Part shown: piece after piece, positions 21,643-33,767 of the stretch
Position numbering within the stretch: position 1 is the stretch's first letter
Layout of the letters: each line of letters opens with the position of its first letter
Assembly (NCBI RefSeq): GCF_000283155.1
Contig: NW_004454163.1
Coordinates: 23,588,977 to 23,652,976 of the forward strand
Source of the DNA: Ceratotherium simum simum
Lineage: Eukaryota > Chordata > Mammalia > Perissodactyla > Rhinocerotidae
DNA length: 64,000 nt
Direction: 5' to 3'
Notes under the pieces: model-generated
Told to the model about the DNA's origin: nothing
What the model saw: only the letters and a program-made list of their open reading frames with translations
Databases searched by the model: none
Position numbers and translations under genes: made by a program

Positions 21643-24097
21643 AATTGAGCTTTTTCTTATACTCTCTGTATTAAACCCAGTTTATTAGTCCTGTTTTTAT
21701 TTTACTTATTATTTTAAGCATAATCATTTTAATTCTGTTTTAGGTTATACGAATGTTTGAATTCTTTGGTGTAGGACTCTAATTCTTTGTCTTATTTATT
21801 ATTTCTGCTGACAACTTATTCATGCTGGTCTTTGTCCTCATGTGTTCTATGATTTTGGAGTGTTGGCTCACCTTTGCTGAGCTTTGTTTGTGGGACTCCC
21901 ATAAGGTCTGGATATGGATCTGTCCCTCCAGAAAATATTTGCACTTGCTTCTGCCAGCACCACTTCGGGGAACCACAAGCTTGGACCATTTTAATTTCTC
22001 ATCTTGAAAATTAAACCCTGAATCTGGGCAGACTGTGGGCATGGATTCTCAGGGGATACTTCTGTCCCCTCTCCCCACCCCATTCATTTGTCTTTTATTT
22101 TGTGGTTGGGTTATTTTTTCTAGTTCACCATTTTATTGAGAGGACAGTCCTGTGAGGTGTCTGGGCAGTTTCATTCCAGTTCCCTGCCCTGTATAGATCT
22201 GAGGTTTGTCTTCTGGCTACAAACTTAGATTTAATTATTTTGTTTTCTTATTTACCACATTTCTCTCTTTTACATACTACTACCACTTGTAAATAAATTA
22301 TTGAGTTATGGGAATTCAGTCTCATCCTATTACCTCACAGTATTTTCTGTATTATCTTTTTTTGGGAAGAAGGAGATGTAATGTCGGTATATAACCTTGT
22401 TCTCATATAAAGTTGATTCATGTTAACAATGATGTCTCACTTTTAGTTCACAGAGTTCTTTTGATAAATAGAAGTGAGCCTCTCATAATTTGCTGATATT
22501 TGGGTATCCTTTCTTTCTTTGCTAAATTGTATTTATTATATATTAAATATATTAAAGTTTAAGGTATTGAAAAATATTTTTAAAATATGCTAAATCCTTT
22601 GAGAAAACTATGAACTTCTTTCAAATGTTTGAACTTCTGGAGCTATTTTAAGCAAGAAGAGATTTAATAGAGTGAATTAAATGCTTACAAAACCATTGGG
22701 GAGCTGAAGGATTGGATTCTAGGCTTGGCCTCCAGAAACAAATCTCAGAAGTAGACAGAACCAGTCCACTAGGTAAGTTGTCTCTTTTGAAGCCATTGGT
22801 GGAGCTGTGAATTCAAGGAGCTGGAATCTATGCTGTCACCACTGCCACTGCTTGTTGATATCAAGAAGGCTGGAGAACAGTTACCTGCAGTTATCACCTA
22901 GTGATCAGGAACCAGAATCCAAGAAGCTGCTGCCGCCTCTGTTGTCGATGCAGCCACCTCTTGGCACACAGAATCTGGCAGGTGTGCACTGGAACACAGA
23001 AGAAAAGCCTCACTTTCCCTTGTCCTAGCTAGCCAGCAGAAATAACAACAAACGGGAAAAATGGTCTCTGCCTTACTCATGACTCTCACGAGACTTCATC
23101 CGATGGGTATAGTCTAATTGGCGACCAGAAGAATAGGTGCAGTCAACCCCTGGGATGCATGTTCTTTTAGCTTTCTTCCTCTCCAGTTAGAAGGTAAGTA
23201 GAATGGAGGTGAGCACTACACAGAATCTGTCAAATATATGTGCGTGTGTATGTGTGTGCGTGTGCACGTATATATATAAAGAAATTACTATTGAATTTTT
23301 AGAAGTGGTTACTACAGTATGTTTGTGTCATAGTGGTAATTTCTTGTTGTCTCATATTATGAATTTATGCTGTAATAGAATACAGCCTGCAGTTGATTTA
23401 TCTAACCCAAACTTATGTGGATACTGATATACTGAGACAGAAGAACTTCAGATGTTGATAGTAGAATGTTTCATCTTTAGACTTAGCTAGTCTGTAGTAT
23501 TCTAGTTCAGTGTCATCAGCTTTTTTGATGTGACACCCTAACAGTGAAAAGAATTGGGAAGCACACACTCCCAATATCTGTATATCAGGGATACACCAAA
23601 GTTTAGCTTTAGCCTTGGTATTCAGCCAAATTCAGTTATTTGGCTTTTAGGAGGCTGACTAATCAACTGCTTCAGCATCATTTGTGGCATCACTGAAACT
23701 GCATGAAATTATCACGTGATAAGGTAGGTTACCATCATATCTAATCAATGTTAATGATTCCAGCCATAAAAATATAAGGCATTACATTTAGATTTATGAT
23801 TAGCATCTGAGTATTCACTTTCAATATAGGTAAACATTCCAGATATAACCCCATAAAATCTCATGAGCTTCCTCTTTTAATTCCATAAGTCAAAGTATAA
23901 ATTTGTAATTATTATTGCAAAGTAAAATGTTGCAGTAATTGATGATTATGAAAGCTATTAATTTTATGGAGAAAACAATTATTAACAATTTTCAAATTAT
24001 TGAGTAGGGAAAGAGACTGACAGTTAATATGAATATTGAGAGAGTGCAAATGCTCAATAACTTTATGATGAACATATATTCTTTTTGAGTGAACAAA
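21643..24097. other. Intergenic, no recognised gene
   Basis: AT-rich. It contains a TG/TA-rich simple repeat at about 23220-23278 (gtgtgtatgtgtgtgcgtgt, then atatatata). The GC-richer stretch 22800-23180 may be an old dispersed repeat, but I cannot name it. Confidence 0.4.
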
Positions 24098-24161
24098 AAA
24101 TGTGTGGTTATTTGTTTTGTGGCATTATTTTGGTAATAGATGACTGCTGCAGAAGCTGGTA
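24098..24161 (+). mobile_element. 3' end of the 5' LTR of a MaLR (ERVL) relic
   Basis: 'gtggcattattttggtaata' followed by 'gatgactgctgcagaa' parallels the end of the LTR near 26270-26310 and is followed, after a nested SINE, by internal MaLR sequence. The upstream part of this LTR is not recognisable. Confidence 0.5.
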
Positions 24162-24565
24162 GTCAGCCCTGGTGGTCTAGTGGTTAAGATTCAGCACACT
24201 CACCGCCATGGCCTGGGTCTGTTTCCTGGTCAGGGAACCATACCACCTGTTTGTTGGTTGTCATACTGTGGTAGCTATGTGTTGCTGTGATGCTGAAAGC
24301 TATGCCACTCGTGTTTCAAATACTAGCAGGGTCACCCATGGTGCACAGGTTTCAGCAGAGCTTCCAGACTAAGACTAAGAAGAAGGATCTGGCCACCCAC
24401 TTCTAAAAAAATTGGCCATGAAAACCCTATGAATAGCAGCAGAGCATTGTCTGATATAGTTCCAGAAGGTGAGAGGATGGTGCAAAAAGACTGGGCAGGA
24501 TTCTGTTCTGCTGTACACAGGGTATCCAGGAGTCGGAATCCACAGCGCTAACAACAACAAACAAA
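24162..24565 (+). mobile_element. tRNA-headed SINE with RTE-type 3' tail
   Basis: The head 'ggtggtctagtggttaagat' is an RNA polymerase III A-box-like tRNA relic. The body runs through 'gctgtgatgctgaaagctat' and 'catgaaaaccctatgaatag'. The tail 'ggagtcggaatcc...gctaacaacaacaa' resembles RTE-mobilised SINEs. Near-matching flanks agctggta (24154-24161) and agttggta (24566-24573) look like a target duplication. It sits at the LTR/internal border of the MaLR relic, so it is younger than that element. Confidence 0.75.
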
Positions 24566-25870
24566 AGTTGGTACCTAGAAGTGGGGAGCCGTACAACAAA
24601 AGCTTAAAATATACGGTATTGGTTTTGGGGCAGTAGAGAGTTGAGAAAACTGTTAGCAGAGGGTGGAATAATGGTGAGGAAACTGCTTTATTAAGAAGCT
24701 GTTATGAAACATTTGATGAAACAGCTGTCCGTGTTACCTTGGAAAAAAGGAAATACACCTAATGTACTTTTTGGCTTTGGGCAAGGATGTCTCCAGGTAA
24801 AATGTAGAAAGCGCCACCTGGTGGCTTCGGGCTGCATAGGCTAAAGTACTACAAGAAAGAGTTGAGCTTAAAAAAAAAAAAGGGCTAGTTAGGTTGCAAG
24901 CAGAAATTAAAAGTAATATAGAGAGCCAGAGCTATTAAATTGGAAAATAAAACTTGTCTTATCTCCAGCCACCCCTGCTAGCAAAGTCTCAAAGTAAGAC
25001 AGGAGCACATGTCAAACATGAAATCAAGATTGTGACTATCAGATATTTTGATAAGACTTCTGCAAGAGTTAAGGTGGTGCTGCGTAGATCTTCTCAAGTG
25101 GACAAAAGCCGAAGGGTGTGATCCCAAGAAGCCTGATCCAAAAGTAACTGTAAGAAATTCTAGAGAAGCGTATGTTGATACCAATTGTAGATGTGGCTTT
25201 TGGGTGTGTAATGGACCATAACCAGACACAGAAAGCTCCAAAGTTTTAAAGAGAGTGGTACTTGGAAAAATACCAACTGCCTGGACTAAAAGATGAGTCA
25301 AGCCGTAAAAATGTCCCTCGGCCTTTGACTTTCTTTGGGTAGGAAGCAACCTCAGAAAGTAACTCAGCTACTAACAAAGATCATGTCTTCAGAAAGAATA
25401 AAGGAGGGTAATGGAAAAGGGGGACATCTTCGATAGTATAAACAAAAGCTGTAGAGAACAATGAGTCAGGGAGCAACTACCAGAAAGCAAGATTGGGCTC
25501 TAGCCAGGGAACAGCTCCCCGTTGCCAGAGTGGTAGGCACAGTGGGATATCAGAATTGTTATGAACCAGTGACTATATGCTTCCCATTCTTCCCCCTTTG
25601 CTATGGGCCTATTTATTGTGGTTATCCTGTTCCTTTTTTATTATTGTATATCGGATGTGTATGTTGAGGCAGAGGGGCAGGTAACTTGTCTTTTTATTTC
25701 ATAGATCTCTAGATCAAGAGGAGCTGTCTCTGGACCTGATGTATATCACAAAATCCTAGACTTGAAGGCTGGTACTGTGATTGTATGAGACCCCTGGGTG
25801 TCGTGGGAATGAGTGAGTGTATTTTGCATGTGGAAGGAATGTGATTAACTAGAGGGTGATCATTTGCATT
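24566..25870 (+). mobile_element. MaLR (ERVL-type) internal sequence, decayed
   Basis: It begins 'ttggtacctagaagtgggg', the usual start of MaLR internal regions next to the primer-binding site. It ends with text resembling the MaLR region before the 3' LTR ('ttatttcatagatctctag', 'gtattttgcatgtggaagga'). No open reading frame of note; non-coding fossil. Confidence 0.6.
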
Positions 25871-26312
25871 AATTATTCACTTTTCCTTTTGTACTCCTTT
25901 ACCATGTGACTTTACAATTTTGCCAAAAAGGCAGATTCTCTTTCTTTGCTTATTGATTACTAGTTTGGCCATGTCACTTGCTTTGTCAATGGGGTGTTAG
26001 ACTTGAAAAAGCACTTACAACGTTTCCACTTCCTCCCTTGCTCCTTTGCCATCATCATGAGAACATACTCAGGCTAGGCTGCTGGAGGATGAGACTCACA
26101 AAGCAGAGCTAAGTCCCTCTAGTTGTTCCAGCCCAGGCTATCCTTTCTCACACAGCCCACAGCCAATAGCCAGGATGAGCCCAGCTGATCCCAGCCTAAA
26201 TTACTGACCCACAGACTTAAAAGATAAATAAAGTTAATTGTTGTATGCCCTTGAGGTATTGTGATTATCTATTACACATTATTATTGTGGCAATTGGTAG
26301 TCATACAATAAT
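25871..26312 (+). mobile_element. MLT1-like 3' LTR of the MaLR relic
   Basis: Typical MLT1 text: 'ctttaccatgtgactt', 'ggccatgtcacttgctttg' and 'cccagctgatcccagcc', then the poly(A) signal in 'agataaataaagttaattg' near 26224 and the LTR end at about 26310. Confidence 0.65.
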
Positions 26313-26759
26313 TTACATAATGTACATGGTAAATCATCTTCATCTTATGAAAAAGGATAAAGTATCTGAAGAAAGTGTTAGTGAAAAAAGTGGTAGTGAA
26401 AAACAACTCATTTTGTTCTGACCAATTAAATTCCAAAACAACTTTGAAATGGAAGATAAAATTTAAAACAATTTGTCAAAATGATTATTGTAGACTGCCA
26501 TTTTTGGCAGTTGAAGACAGAGGAGTTTTTGAGATTTGCCAAAGCTATGAATCCTAAATCCAAGTTTATTCTGAAACTCATGTAACTGAGAAACCTTCTC
26601 CCAGACTTTATATCTACAGAAGTTAGTGGTGTTACGTATGCCACTTGAACCACTGTGATTGACAGCATCAAAGATGTACAATACAGTGTCTCTGGGTATA
26701 GTTTAGTAGTGACAATGAAGAGAAATTATTTTTCCTTCTACTCTGTCAAACTTTAAAGT

Positions 26760-27200
26760 GTTGACTTCTAAAATTTTTTAAACAAAATTGTAATAAATAT
26801 TTTTGAATAAAATATCAGACTTATCCTTATATCCCAGCTCATTCTGTGATGGTGATAATAGGAGCTGACCTTGATTTGGCCAAATACTGATTTTAATACT
26901 CACCTATTTTGCCAAAATGTGTATTCAATTCAATGCACTTCTATTTTTAGGTACTTTAATTTATACGTTTATACTATTGTCATTGGGTAATATCTCAAGA
27001 CATGAAAGACATTTAGGGTGAAGTTTGTTTTCATTGATAGTGGATGTAATTTCATATTTCAAATAGTCTTGATAATTTTTTTGTAGCTGCTTGTGAGATC
27101 TAACTATATTGTCATCATTGTTTACTTTGTAGTGTTGCAAAAATCTCACATTAGGCATAAAATGTTAGCCTTGCTATATTCTCATTTTTGCTTTCATTGT
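26760..27200 (-). mobile_element. Possible hAT transposase fossil with a BED-zinc-finger remnant
   Basis: Minus-strand reading 27158-26961 includes YLKYEITSTINENKLHPKCL followed by SCLEILPNDN. This resembles the C-x2-C half of a BED zinc finger in hAT/ZBED transposases. After a frame change, KCIELNTHF could be the His side. Weak resemblance only. Confidence 0.25.
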
Positions 27201-27539
27201 TAGTATTTTCAATCCTTAGTTTCTTTGTAGAAATCTTTTTAACCTATTTCACCATGTTCTAAGGATTTTTTTTTCATTAAAACTATATCCATTTAACTAT
27301 ACGCCTATAAAACCCAATTTGTCAAAATATACTGAAAACCAACAACCACTTTCAAACCTTCCGCATTGTGGAACTTATTCTTACTCCTCAGAATGTCTTT
27401 TGTTATGTATATGTCTCAGGACCTTTTCATAAATGGTTGGATGTGGCACTGGAGTCAAGCTACATATTATATATTAGTAAAACTTAATTGATTTTTGAAT
27501 CAATAAAATATATTGAAAAAAATAAATATAAATAGAAGT

Positions 27540-27970
27540 TGTAATATTTTATTTCTGCACACCAGTGGAACTTCTCCTCTGCTTTCTCCACTATAGATGC
27601 TGGAATATCTTGAGATGCCTTTGCAGCCAGTCACGGCCATGTGTTCCACTTTCTGGCTAATGAGATGTAAACATCTTTGATAGGTTCGAGGGGTTTCCCA
27701 GAAAGCTATGTAACAGAGCTGAACTCAGCAAAAATGTCTTTTACCTTTTACCTTTCCTTTTCCTACTTGGACACTGGGACAGTGCCACCAGAAAGACAAA
27801 AGCCACAAGCTAAGTATGGCAGAACCGAGTGATGTAAAGAGCCTGGGTCCCCAATATTATTATTAGCCCTGAGCAGCATACTCCCAGGTTTCCTGGGTTA
27901 GATCAATAAACCTCTCAACATTTACGTCCTCTGTCTTTTGTTGTGTTTTATTTTATTGCAGCCAAATGTT
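27540..27970 (+). mobile_element. Old LTR-like repeat
   Basis: 'gaaagacaaaagccacaagc' and 'gagcctgggtccccaatatt', then 'gatcaataaacctctc' (poly(A) signal) and 'gcagccaaatgttttcttaa', fit the 3' part of an MLT1-like LTR. Subfamily not determined. Confidence 0.45.
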
Positions 27971-29425
27971 TTCTTAACTGATATAATCATGTTGCACTCT
28001 CCTCTATGGAAAACACTGTTCTGGTTCATTAATATTATAAATATGTCCAACATCATGGTTAGATAAGATCTAAGATATGAAGGGGCATAGGGAATAAGCA
28101 TTTCATTCAATTAAATATAAACATTTTTGTTTGGTTAAGTTCAGTAATGTCTGAATATCTGAAATTATTAGAAGGTTATATGATTAGAAAGATTATTAAA
28201 AAGATTTATAGAAAAATCTAAATAAGTTCAGAATTGTTAAATTATTTTTATTTTTCATATTTGGATGACAGTATTACCTTCAAACTTTTCTGTTGTATGG
28301 AATTTTTATTATAGATGGTACCTTCCACAATTCCTAGCTATTTAGAAGTAATTGGAATGGTAAAATACCAAAGAGAGATAATGACAGGGCAAGGAGAAGG
28401 ATCAAAGATACAGTACTCGGTATTATTTCTTTAGTATTATTATTTACATTTTACCTTAAATAGGGTATAACTTAAACTTATTATTTTCCTGTTTTTGGAA
28501 TGGGGAAAATAGTAAATTTTTTGCTTCCTTATTTCAAAATCATTTGTCTTTCTTGGAATATATATTTGTATTAAAATATGTAATTTGGAGATTTGTGTAT
28601 TTATGGAGTTTGTGTGTGGCTAAAAGTCTCACATTTGTCTAAGAGTACAGTATAAATTGGAAAACAGTAAAAGTGGCATACTCACAAAATAAGGCACATT
28701 CTAAATCATAGTATAATTGCATCTTTAATTACATCTTTTGAAAATTTTTTTAGAGAAGGAAAAATACTCAGAATCCAGGGGGTTAGGAAGAGAGACCAAC
28801 ATCCAAGGTTGCAGAGACTCCCTTTAGTTAAGCTGCTCTTCAAAATCACGTGGTTTTCTGCTGCTTCCCAGCATCTCCCCCACTGTGCCCTCTGCCCGCC
28901 CCCCGGGTTTCTGTGAGTCCTCTGGCACACAAAGGAGGCTAGAACACTAACATCTGAAGCTAGCAAGTGATTATTAGAGGGGTTAAAAGTGACTTTGCTT
29001 TGAAAGATCTAATCATTCCTCATGAGAATGGTACTTCTGTATCTTTCTACACTTGAATTTTGACATTATTTTCTGTGAAACATCAGAAGATTTTCAAGTC
29101 ACAATTCCAAAAAAAGCCATTTCCATTTCAAGTGCCTCTTTAGATTTGTGATTTGGTATATAATATTTATAAATAAAAGGAAACTTTTTCCCCTGGGGCT
29201 AAATGTCTCCTTAACAATCATTTCAATCCACAGAACCAGATTAGAAAATCTTGACTACAGAAATTGCATGTAACACAAGTATTTATAATGTAAATACATT
29301 AACTATATATTGGTAAGTAATGAGATGATAGGTAATTAAAAATCAAAATTTTTAAAACAAATGCCATTGATTATGAGATAGCTTTGTAGTTTTGTGACTC
29401 GTTCAATTATTTTGCTATTTAAAAT
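27971..29425. other. Intergenic, exon-like open stretch only
   Basis: No recognised repeat or gene. 28318-28425 is a short open frame with splice-like borders (see findings). Confidence 0.35.
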
Positions 29426-29429
29426 TTTT

Positions 29430-32400
29430 TTATATTTAAATTTTTTTTTTTATTTTGAGATAATTGTAAATTTGCATGCAGTTGTAAAAAATAATACAGA
29501 GAGATGCCATATTCCCTTCACCCAGTTTCCCCCAATGGCAATATCTTGCATAACTACAGTATAATATTACAACCAGGAAATCTACATTGATACAATCCAC
29601 TGATTTTATTCAGGTATCACCAGTTTTGCACGCACTCATTTGTGTGTGTGTGTGTGTGTGTGTGTGTTTAATTCTATGCAGTTTTATCATGTACCACACT
29701 CAAGACACAGAACAGGTTTATTAGAGGGATCCCTCCTGCTACCCTTTCAAAGCCACAGCCACTCCCTTCTCCCTCAACCCCTTCCTTAATCCCAGCAAAC
29801 CAATAATTCTGTTTTCCATATCTATCATTTTGTCAGTTCAGGAATGTTATATAAATGGAATAATACACTATTTAACCTTTGGAGATTGGCTTGTTTTACT
29901 CAGCAATATTCCCTTGAGACCATCCAAGCTGTGTGAATCCATAGTTTGCTCCTTTGTATTGCTTAGTAGTATTCCATGTATGGGTTGCCATACATTCACT
30001 CATTTAAGGATATGTGGGTTGTTGCCAGTTTTTGGCTATTTAGAATAAAACTGCTGTGAATATTTGTGTACAGGTTTTTGTGTGAACATTTTCATTTCTC
30101 TGGGATAAACAGTGCAATGCTAGGTTGCCTAGTAAGCACAGGTTTCGTTTTGTAAGACACTGCCATACTCTTTTTTAGAGTGGCTCTACCATTTTACATT
30201 TCCACCTTCAGGGTATGAGTTTTCTCTGCATCCTCACCAACACTTGATATAATCACTAATATTTTTGCATGTTAGCTATTAAGTATGTACAGATATCTCT
30301 GTGTGGTTCCACATTATTTGCATTTACGTAATGGCCAGTGATGTTGAACATCTTTTCATGAACTTATTTACATATCCTCTTCAGTGAAATGTCCATGTCT
30401 TTTGCCCACTTTCTAACTGGATTTTTTAATACTGTTGAGTTTTGAAAGCTCTTTACATAGTCTAGATACAAGTCCTTTGTCAGAAATGTGTTACAAATAT
30501 TTTTTCCCAGTCTCGAGCTTTTCTTTTCATCTTCTTCACAGGGTCTTTCCCAAAGCATACATTTTTAATTTTGATGATCAATTTATCACTTTTTCCTCAT
30601 ATGGATCATACTTTCGGTGTCTAGTATAAGAACTCTTTGCCTAGCCGTGGGTTCTGAAGATTTTTCTCCTAACATTTCTATAGTTTTATGTTTTACATTA
30701 AAGTCCACATTCCACAGTGATTTAATTTTTGTATAAAGTGCAAGGTTAGGTCAAGGCCTTTGGATGTCAGTTGCTCCAACACCATTTACTGAAAGGCTGT
30801 CCTTCCTCCATTGAATTGCTGTTACCCCTCTGTCAGCCATCAAATATACTCACAAGAATAGTATATATTACAATTTCACCTCTATTTTTACCCATTCTGA
30901 TGTTCTTCTTTCCTTTCTGAAGGCCTCTGGATCCTGTTTTATCTTCCATTTTAGCCGGCAGTCCCCTAGTTGAGGTGTAGTGCAAGGGCTGGGTGAGTGG
31001 TCAGCTTCCCACTAGGCCCTGCTGTCACCACCCTGGCAAAAGTAGAGCACTGACCCTCAGTGCAGTTCAGCTTCCCTTCCTGGCAAAAGTGGGCACTGAT
31101 TTGCACAGCCGTGTTGCCTGCGAGTGCAAATGCAAGCTCAGCTCCCCACTGGGCGCCCTGACACCAGCGGAGGGGTGGGGAAGAAGCGTGTTGACTAGCC
31201 CCATGTCCCACCACCCTGTTTCACTTCGTTGACGCCAGATAAGAGTGGAAGCCCAGGTCCCCACTGAGCCCTGCTAACAACAAAAAGGGTGTATTTGCTT
31301 CTTAAAGCTACTGTAACAAATTACCACAAATTTGGTGGATTGAAAAAGCAGAAATTTATTCTCCTATAGTTCTGGAGGCCAGAAGTCTGAAATCAAAGTG
31401 GCAGCAGGGCCACACTCCCTCTGAAGGCTGTGGGGGAAATCCTTCTTTGCCTCTTCCAGCTTCTGGTGGCTCCAGGTGTTCTTTGGCTTATGGCTGCAAA
31501 ACCCCCTTCTCTGCCTCTGTCTTCACATGGCCTCCTCTTCTCCACGTCTCTCTCTGTGTATCTCTTATAAGGACACTTGTGATAAGATTTAGGGCCCACT
31601 CAAATAATCCAGGATAATCTCATTTTGAGGCCCTTAATTTAATTACATCTGCAAAGATCCTTTTTCCAAATAAGGTCACATTCAAGGTTCCAAGGATTTG
31701 ATACAGACATATCTTTTGGAGGCCACCATTCGACACACTACAAAGGGGAAATCATTGATGCTGAGTGGGGATGGATTCTCAGCATCCTTCTGGGTCTTGG
31801 TGACAGCAGGGGTTAGGGGAGGGCAGTGAAGCTGAATGGTGACTAGCCCTTCTTTGCACTAGCTGGTTAAGTCTGGTTGCTGCCAGATGGGAGTGGAAGC
31901 TCACTTTGCCACTGGACCCCACTGACACTACACCTGCAGGGATATCAAAGCACCACTACTTGCTTCTGCTAGGTGGAAGATGGAAAATCAGCTCCCTGCT
32001 TGTCAGCCTACACCACCTGGGAGGGTAATCTGAGTGCTGTCTGCTTCTGCCGGGTAGAAGATGGAAGATTAACTCCCTGCTCAGCCTTGCCAACACCGCA
32101 GGGTGGGGGTGTCAGAGCACAACCACCTGCTTCTGTGGGATGCGGATGAAGTGAGGTGGAAGATCATCTCTCTGCTTTGCCCCACTGAAAGGATGAAGTG
32201 GGTGCAGTTTTTGGGTTGATGTTTGGCAGGTGTAGGGTGGATATTGTCAAAAAGATTTTTGTTCTTTTAGGCCACCCTTTTGTTCATAGCCACTCCTATG
32301 GCTAGGAGGAACAGGCTTTTTGTTGGAAGGAAGCTTTGTGTTGTTGTTCTTCCTGCCTGTTGGTGGTTTCAGGTTAGAGGCGTCTGCAGTGCCCTGTCCA

Positions 32401-32595
32401 GAATATATGGGAGGCAGTAAGGAAAGCCGGAGAACTCACTGCTATGTCGTTCCGTAAGTCCCAAGGTCCCTAGGCAGTTTGCCTTCTTTCTACCTATGCT
32501 TGAGTCTTCCTGTGCTTGTCTCTTGTGTTATATGCAGGGCCTTTTTGTTGTAAGAGGAAGGACTTGGGAGGAATGGCCTACTACATCTTGGCCAG
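29430..32595 (-). mobile_element. Antisense LINE-1 (L1M) with large internal deletion
   Basis: The 3' end and ORF2 3' part in reverse (29430-30860: 'tatctatcattttgtcagtt', 'gtagtattccatgtatgggt', 'ttgaacatcttttcatgaac') pass directly into GC-rich L1 5'-region text ('cagctccccactgggcg', 'gctgccagatgggagtgg') to about 32595. Most of the ORF2/ORF1 span is missing. A (GT)n run lies at 29640-29667 and an MLT1 LTR interrupts at 31290-31742. Confidence 0.7.
31290..31742 (-). mobile_element. Solo MLT1-type LTR (ERVL-MaLR), antisense
   Basis: The plus strand is the reverse complement of the standard MLT1A/B-like LTR ('gctactgtaacaaattacca', 'gttctggaggccagaagtct', 'tccaaataaggtcacattc'). It starts tgtatt, ends ...cactaca, and is flanked by the 5-base duplication aaggg (31285-31289 and 31743-31747), as expected for this class. 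It splits the L1 5' region. Confidence 0.9.
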
Positions 32596-32798
32596 AACCA
32601 GAAATTGACTCATGACTCATTCAATTTTAAGTTCTAGTTATCATTGGCCATACATTCTAATGGAATTCTTTTCAATTTTTATGTTTAGGTTTCCTACAGT
32701 TATCAATGTAAGCAGTAAGTGAAGGAAAAACAATTTAAAATATATTTTAATCCTCAATTAATGCTGACCTCTGTGTATATGCTTTCTTATTCATTCTT

Positions 32799-32971
32799 TT
32801 TTTTTTTCTTTTTTTGTGAGGAAGATCAGCCCTGAGCTAACATCCATGCTAATCCTCCTCTTTTTGCTGAGGAAGACCAGCCCTGAGCTAACATCTATTG
32901 CCAATCCTCCTCTTTTTTTTTCCCCTTTTTCTCCCCAAAGCCCCAGTAGATAGTTGTATGTCATAGTTGCA
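32799..32971 (-). mobile_element. 5'-truncated ERE SINE with perfect 14-base duplication
   Basis: Two tail units ('gaggaagatcagccctgag' and 'gaggaagaccagccctgagc') plus the middle 'gccccagtagatagttgtat'; the tRNA-like head is absent. tcttattcattctt flanks it exactly (32785-32798 and 32972-32985), so truncation happened at insertion. Confidence 0.92.
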
Positions 32972-33067
32972 TCTTATTCATTCTTATGCAGAGCATTTTC
33001 CAGGGAAAAAAAGCAAAAGATAAAAGTGCATTAAGAACACTTGTTATTTAACATCATTCTTTTTTTT

Positions 33068-33315
33068 TTTCCTTTGAGGAAGATTGGCTCTGAGCTAACA
33101 TCTGTTGCCAATCTTCCTCCTTTTTTCCTCCCCAAAGCCCCAGTAGAGAATTGTATGTCATAGTTGTACATCCTTCTGGTTACTCTATATGGGACTCCAC
33201 CTCAGCATGGCTTGATGAGTGGTGCGTAGGTCTGTGCCCACGATCTGAAACAGTGAAACCTGGGCCGCCGAAGCGGAGTGCGTGAACTTAACTGCTACAC
33301 CACCAGGCCGGCCCC
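33068..33315 (-). mobile_element. ERE SINE, first of a tandem pair
   Basis: Full-length reverse ERE: 'tttgaggaagattggctctg' to '...caccaggccggcccc'. It is flanked by aacatcattcttttttt on both sides (33050-33066 region and 33316-33332). Confidence 0.93.
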
Positions 33316-33332
33316 AACATCATTCTTTTTTT

Positions 33333-33576
33333 GTGTGTGTGTGGTGAGGAAGATCAGCCCTGAGCTAACTTCCAATGCCAATCCTCCTCTTTTTGCTGAC
33401 GAAGATTGGCCCTGGGCTAACATCTGTGCCCATCTTCCTCCGCTTTCTATGGGATGCTGCCACAGCATGGCCTGACAAGCGGTGCGTCGGTGCACGCCTG
33501 GGATCCGAACCTGCGAACCCTGGGGCCACCAAACCAGAGCACACGCACTTAACCGCTGCGCCACCAGGCCAGCCCC
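33333..33576 (-). mobile_element. ERE SINE, second of a tandem pair
   Basis: Starts gtgtgtgtgtggtgaggaag and ends '...caccaggccagcccc'. The flank aagatcattctt on its far side is a slightly diverged copy of the target used by its neighbour, so two EREs entered the same site in the same orientation. Confidence 0.93.
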
Positions 33577-33767
33577 ACCAAGATCATTCTTATATGAGAT
33601 TAAAAACTATATTTAATGCAGTTTTCTTTTACAAGTTCTCATTTTCACAAAGTACCTTCAGTAATTTGTACAAGAATACCGTCTAGAATAGTTCAACAGT
33701 GTTTATGCGTATTGACTTAAAAGTAAACTGCCACACATGACTTTATATGGCCTCATTGTAAATGGCC

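Noticed and set aside
24174..24250. tRNA gene suggested by the A-box-like 'tggtctagtggttaagat'
   Set aside because: The B-box and acceptor stem are degenerate and the sequence continues into a SINE body with an RTE-type tail.
29640..29667. (GT)n run as a possible regulatory Z-DNA site
   Set aside because: An ordinary microsatellite inside an antisense L1; no sign of function.
33295..33686. Overlapping open frames of 89-103 codons on both strands
   Set aside because: They lie within ERE SINEs, whose GC-rich heads give chance open frames; the same peptides recur in other ERE copies here.
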